Source: Castellaniella sp. UBA6218
GTDB taxonomy: Bacteria; Pseudomonadota; Gammaproteobacteria; Burkholderiales; Burkholderiaceae_B
Direction: 5' to 3'
NCBI GenBank assembly: GCA_002421865.1
Contig: DISE01000009.1
Coordinates: 1 to 8,575, forward strand
DNA: 8,575 bases
The notes under the pieces were generated by a model that saw nothing but the letters and a program-made list of their open reading frames with translations, searched no databases and was not told the origin of the DNA. The position numbers and the translations under genes are program-made. Shown here piece by piece: positions 5,898-8,575 of the stretch. How positions within the stretch are numbered: position 1 is the stretch's first letter; each line of letters starts with the position of its first letter.

Positions 5898-6323
5898 TCA
5901 CCCCTTTTTGGCGGCCGAACACTTCGGGCAGATGCCATAGAGCATCATGTTGTGGCTTTCGAGGGTGAAGCCGTTTTCCTTGGCCACCCGATGCTGGCGT
6001 TTTTCGATTTCCGCATCGGAAAATTCCACCACCCGGCCGCAGTTCGTGCAGATCAGGTGATCGTGGTGGTCGCCGTCGTTCAGCTCGAACACCGCCTTGC
6101 CGCCGTCGAACTGGCTGCGCAGCAGGATTCCCGCCTGCTCGAACTGAGTCAGGACGCGATACACGGTGGCCAGACCGATGTCGACGTCTTCGGTGATCAG
6201 GGCGCGATAGACGTCTTCGGCGCTATGGTGACGGGTTTCCGCCTTGCGGAACACATCGAGGATCTTCAGGCGCGGAAACGTCGCCTTCAGGCCCATGGTC
6301 TTGAGTTCGATCTGGTCGTTCAT
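5898..6323 (-). CDS. fur: Ferric uptake regulator Fur
   Basis: Fe2+-responsive dimeric DNA-binding protein that represses iron-acquisition genes. The product is 141 residues, typical length. The N-terminal winged helix spans about 1-82, with MGLKATFPRLKILDVF (10-25), HHSAEDVYRAL (32-42) and the recognition region GLATVYRVLTQFEQAGIL (50-67). The C-terminal metal/dimer domain contains HHDHLICTNCGRVVEF (86-101), with His86/His87/His89 as metal ligands, the zinc pair Cys92/Cys95, and a second pair Cys132/Cys135 in ICPKC. The start is ATG at 6323-6321 (MNDQIELKTMGLK). A longer frame to 6380 starts with residues that do not resemble Fur. It is convergent with recN and divergent from bamE (150-base gap). 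I see no clear 19-bp Fur box upstream, so autoregulation is unproven. Confidence 0.97.
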   Translation of the reverse strand: MNDQIELKTMGLKATFPRLKILDVFRKAETRHHSAEDVYRALITEDVDIGLATVYRVLTQFEQAGILLRSQFDGGKAVFELNDGDHHDHLICTNCGRVVEFSDAEIEKRQHRVAKENGFTLESHNMMLYGICPKCSAAKKG

Positions 6324-6329
6324 GGTTGA

Positions 6330-6358
6330 AGTATCCCGGGGAATGCGGCTAAAGGCAA
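6330..6358 (-). promoter_or_regulatory. Possible sigma-70 promoter of fur
   Basis: On the minus strand TTGCCT (6358-6353) and GATACT (6335-6330) are 17 bases apart, each matching consensus at 4 of 6 positions. The predicted start would fall at or next to the fur ATG, implying a leaderless or nearly leaderless mRNA. The match is moderate only. Confidence 0.28.
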
Positions 6359-6414
6359 GCGGGCCGGAACCCCACCGCATCCGGCCACGCGCATGCGCAA
6401 ATCCTAATTCCCTT

Positions 6415-6420
6415 TATGAT
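6415..6420 (+). promoter_or_regulatory. Possible -10 element of the bamE-dapB promoter
   Basis: TATGAT matches TATAAT at 5 of 6 positions and lies in the only AT-rich part of the fur-bamE gap, about 54 bases before the bamE start. No convincing -35 hexamer is found 16-18 bases upstream, where the palindrome GCGCATGCGC (6389-6398) sits instead. Confidence 0.3.
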
Positions 6421-6463
6421 AGCGGTTTTAGCGGCCGCCATACGCGGCCCTCGAATCCACCAC

Positions 6464-6468
6464 GGGGA
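6464..6468 (+). promoter_or_regulatory. Ribosome binding site of bamE
   Basis: GGGGA five bases before the GTG at 6474. It supports this GTG as the start, which is needed to include the positively charged start of the signal peptide. Confidence 0.55.
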
Positions 6469-6473
6469 CTTTC

Positions 6474-7025
6474 GTGCACATCCGATCCAGCGCTCTTTCC
6501 CACCGGCTGACCTTATGCCTGGCCGCCAGCGTCATGGCGCTGGGCCTTGCGGGCTGCGGCTCGACGAACTGGGGCTTCCCCTACCGGGCCACCATCCAGC
6601 AGGGCAACTGGATCACCTCGGAACAGGTCGCCAAGCTCGAAACCGGCATGACCCGCGACCAGGTGCGCTTCATCCTGGGCACGCCCACGCTGCAGGACAT
6701 CTTCCACGCCGAACGCTGGGATTACCCTTACTACAACCAGCCCGGCTACGGCCAGGACGAACTGCGCAAGTTCACCGTCTGGTTCGAGAACGATCGGCTG
6801 ACGCGCTGGACGGGCGACGAACAGCCCGACCGCCAGCCCTTCCAGAAAGCGGACAGCGGCAAGGAAGCCATCCAGTCGGCCGATGCCGAACGCGCGGCCC
6901 GGCAGGCCACATCCCCGGGGCTGGACCATTCCGCCGCCCCCAACGGACAGGCCGCCGGCGGCGCGCCGCAAGCCACCGTCAAAGCCGTCCCCGCCGACAC
7001 CACCCGCCCGGAGGGACAGGAATAA
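6474..7025 (+). CDS. bamE: Outer-membrane assembly lipoprotein BamE (SmpA/OmlA)
   Basis: Lipoprotein of the BAM complex, which inserts beta-barrel proteins into the outer membrane; it sits on the periplasmic face. The product is 183 residues. The start is GTG at 6474 with GGGGA five bases upstream. A lipoprotein signal peptide is clear: Arg/His start (HIRSSALSHR), hydrophobic core, and lipobox LAGC with Cys28 as the acylation site. The SmpA/OmlA domain follows (about 36-113): PYRATIQQGNWITSEQVAKL (37-56), ETGMTRDQVRFILGTP (56-71) and the aromatic RWDYPYY (81-87). Residues from about 116 form a long Ala/Gln/Pro-rich tail without recognisable domain; E. coli BamE (113 residues) ends before it. 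The stop codon overlaps the dapB start by one base. The gene is divergent from fur. Confidence 0.95.
   Translation: MHIRSSALSHRLTLCLAASVMALGLAGCGSTNWGFPYRATIQQGNWITSEQVAKLETGMTRDQVRFILGTPTLQDIFHAERWDYPYYNQPGYGQDELRKFTVWFENDRLTRWTGDEQPDRQPFQKADSGKEAIQSADAERAARQATSPGLDHSAAPNGQAAGGAPQATVKAVPADTTRPEGQE
7010..7014 (+). promoter_or_regulatory. Ribosome binding site of dapB inside the bamE 3' end
   Basis: GGAGG, with ten bases before the dapB ATG and a further AGGA at 7018-7021. The site lies within the last bamE codons, so ribosomes finishing bamE pass directly over it. Confidence 0.6.
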
Positions 7026-7816
7026 TGCGCATCGCCATCGCGGGCGCCTCGGGCCGCATGGGGCGCATGCTGATCCAGGCCGTCCTGGAATCCCAGGACC
7101 TCACCCTGGCCGTGGCGCTGGATCGCCCCGGCAGCGACGCCATCGGCCAGGACGCAGGCGCGCCCCTGGGCATCTCCACGGGCGCGCTTATCACCGATGA
7201 CCTGGCCGCCCTGGCCGAAGCCGATTGCCTGATCGATTTCACCCGACCGGAAGGCACCCTGGCCCACCTGGAAGTCTGCGTCGCACATGGCGTCAAATGC
7301 GTCATCGGCACCACCGGCTTCGACACCGAGGGCAAGCAGGCCATCCGCGCCGCCTCCCAGAAGACCGCCATCGTCTTCGCCCCCAACATGAGCGTGGGCG
7401 TCAACGCGACGCTCAAGCTGCTGGACATGGCCGCCCGGTTGCTGAACAGCGGCTATGACGCCGAAATCTTCGAGGCCCATCACCGCAACAAGGTCGACGC
7501 GCCTTCCGGCACCGCCCTGGCCATGGGCGAAGCCGTGGCGCGCGCCTGGGGCAAACCGCTGGACGAGATCGCCGACTGGGCGCGCCACGGCGAGACCGGC
7601 CCGCGCGAAACCGGCCATATCGGCTTTTCCGTGCTCCGCGGCGGCGACATCGTCGGCGACCACACCGTGTACTTCTGCGGCACGGGCGAACGCATCGAGA
7701 TCAGCCACCGTTCCAGCAGCCGCGCCACCTACGCCCAGGGCAGCCTGCGCGCCGCCCGCTATCTGGCCCGCCGCGAATTCGGCCTGTTCGACATGCAGGA
7801 CGTGCTGGCCACCTGA
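7025..7816 (+). CDS. dapB: 4-hydroxy-tetrahydrodipicolinate reductase
   Basis: Cytoplasmic NAD(P)H-dependent enzyme of the lysine/diaminopimelate pathway; reduces the DapA product to tetrahydrodipicolinate, needed for lysine and for peptidoglycan cross-links. The product is 263 residues, near the usual 265-275. Visible: Rossmann loop IAGASGRMGRM (5-15), LIDFTRPEGTL (69-79), IGTTGF (94-99), FAPNMSVGVN (118-127), and the catalytic segment EAHHRNKVDAPSGTAL (150-165) with His152 as the proposed acid/base and Lys156 as substrate/hydride-site residue. Late hallmarks are GHIGFSVLRGGDIVGDHTV (197-215) and EISHRSSSR (225-233). The ATG at 7025 shares its A with the bamE stop (TAATG), so translation is probably coupled by re-initiation. 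It ends 11 bases before the convergent murB. Confidence 0.98.
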   Translation: MRIAIAGASGRMGRMLIQAVLESQDLTLAVALDRPGSDAIGQDAGAPLGISTGALITDDLAALAEADCLIDFTRPEGTLAHLEVCVAHGVKCVIGTTGFDTEGKQAIRAASQKTAIVFAPNMSVGVNATLKLLDMAARLLNSGYDAEIFEAHHRNKVDAPSGTALAMGEAVARAWGKPLDEIADWARHGETGPRETGHIGFSVLRGGDIVGDHTVYFCGTGERIEISHRSSSRATYAQGSLRAARYLARREFGLFDMQDVLAT

Positions 7817-7827
7817 GACGACCGGAC

Positions 7828-8575
7828 TCAGTCCAGCACCACGGGCTCCTGTTCAAGATCCACCCCGAACCGTTCCCGCACGTCGGCGCGCACGGCCCGG
7901 GCCAACGCCAGAACATCCGCCGCCCGGGCGCCGCCGTGGTTCACCAGCACCAGCGCCTGGCGCTCGTGCATGCCCACGGGGCCCAGTCGCCGCCCCTTCC
8001 AGCCCGCCCGCTCGATCAGCCAGCCCGCCGCCAGCTTGACCCGGCCATCGGCCTGAGGGTAGGTCCGCAGGTCCGGAAACCGTTGCTTCAATCCTTCCGC
8101 CTGGCCAGCCTCGATCACCGGATTCTTGAAGAAGCTGCCCGCGTTGCCCAGCACCGCCGGATCGGGCAGCTTGCGGCGGCGGATATCGCACACGGCGTCG
8201 AAGACCCGGCGCGGAGACGGCGCCGTCGATGCGGCACTCGCCGGGTCGCCGGCGCCAGGCGCCCCGCCCTCGCCCCGCAACCCGGGATGGTCTCGCAGAT
8301 CCGGATAGTCCAGACGCGGTGTCCAGGCCTTGGGCAATGCGAACCGCACCCGCACGATCAGCCAGCGCCCCGCCCCGTCGCGTTTGAACAGGCTGTCCCG
8401 GTAGGCGAAGCCGCACTCGTCGGGGCGCAATTCGTGTTCGCGTCCCGCCCGCAGATCCCAGGCCACCACCGAATGCAGGCGCTGCTCCAGTTCCAGCCCG
8501 TAGGCGCCGATGTTCTGCACCGGCGCCGCCCCCACCGTCCCCGGAATCAGGGCCAGGTTCTCCAGCCCCGGCCAG
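7828..8575 (-). CDS. murB: UDP-N-acetylenolpyruvoylglucosamine reductase, C-terminal part
   Basis: FAD-dependent cytoplasmic enzyme that reduces UDP-GlcNAc-enolpyruvate to UDP-N-acetylmuramic acid, the second committed step of peptidoglycan synthesis. 248 codons plus stop are present; the frame is open through the right edge, so about 95-100 N-terminal residues of the FAD domain lie outside (estimated from E. coli, 342). A GTG at 8535 falls mid-motif and is not the start. Visible residues (numbered from the edge): NLALIPGTVGAAPVQNIGAY (6-25), CGFAYRDSLFK (54-64) with catalytic Arg59, LPDPAVLGNAGSFFKNPVI (136-154) with the proton-donor Ser147, and C-terminal FGVDLEQEPVVLD (236-248) with the likely catalytic Glu243. 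Overall this is the E. coli-type enzyme. About 18 extra Gly/Ala/Pro-rich residues lie at 97-120. The gene is convergent with dapB. Confidence 0.96.
   Translation of the reverse strand, partial: WPGLENLALIPGTVGAAPVQNIGAYGLELEQRLHSVVAWDLRAGREHELRPDECGFAYRDSLFKRDGAGRWLIVRVRFALPKAWTPRLDYPDLRDHPGLRGEGGAPGAGDPASAASTAPSPRRVFDAVCDIRRRKLPDPAVLGNAGSFFKNPVIEAGQAEGLKQRFPDLRTYPQADGRVKLAAGWLIERAGWKGRRLGPVGMHERQALVLVNHGGARAADVLALARAVRADVRERFGVDLEQEPVVLD

Noticed and set aside
6416..7816. A single 466-codon frame giving DapB a 203-residue N-terminal extension
   Set aside because: The extension is an out-of-frame reading of bamE. DapB homology begins exactly at MRIAIAGASG, with a ribosome site just upstream.
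7824..7834. GGACTCAGTCC near-palindrome at the dapB/murB junction as a shared terminator
   Set aside because: It can form only a 4-bp stem with a three-base loop and no T-run follows on either strand; it overlaps the murB stop codon.
1..8575. Mobile element, prophage, CRISPR, toxin-antitoxin or other novel accessory system
   Set aside because: All the DNA is accounted for by housekeeping genes with short gaps; there are no transposase, integrase, spaced-repeat or tRNA-end signals, and base composition looks even throughout.

Overview
This is a GC-rich stretch of ordinary core chromosome with strongly GC-biased third codon positions. The proteins and gene order (hrcA-hemH-grpE-dnaK, nadK-recN, fur, bamE-dapB, murB) point to a betaproteobacterium of the order Burkholderiales, most likely the Alcaligenaceae (Bordetella/Achromobacter-like). 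The genus cannot be fixed from the sequence alone. There is no mobile element, CRISPR array, tRNA or rRNA, and no gene-free stretch longer than about 150 bases.

Layout. (1) 1-3084, minus strand: a heat-shock and heme block read from right to left as hrcA (heat-shock repressor), hemH (ferrochelatase), grpE (DnaK nucleotide-exchange factor) and the first 73 codons of dnaK (Hsp70). (2) 3197-5804, plus strand: nadK (NAD kinase) and recN (DNA-repair SMC-like ATPase), divergent from hrcA and probably one transcript. (3) 5898-6323, minus strand: fur, convergent with recN. (4) 6474-7816, plus strand: bamE (outer-membrane assembly lipoprotein) and dapB (dihydrodipicolinate reductase), overlapping by one base. 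(5) 7828-8575, minus strand: murB, convergent with dapB, with its 5' end outside the window.

The best signal outside the coding regions is a pair of near-perfect heat-shock sigma-32 promoters with identical architecture (CTTGAA, 14-base spacer, CCCCATNT). One lies before grpE and one before dnaK. They imply that the chaperone and its exchange factor are each induced separately, although the genes are adjacent. The predicted dnaK leader carries a 5'-proximal GC hairpin that leaves the ribosome site free. No CIRCE operator for HrcA is visible anywhere in the window, so HrcA presumably acts elsewhere (in related bacteria, on groESL).

How the genes relate: GrpE and DnaK form the Hsp70 folding cycle. 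HemH and Fur concern heme and iron. DapB and MurB both feed peptidoglycan precursor synthesis, and BamE serves outer-membrane protein insertion. I found no convincing undescribed system. The findings are regulatory details and small protein-architecture oddities.
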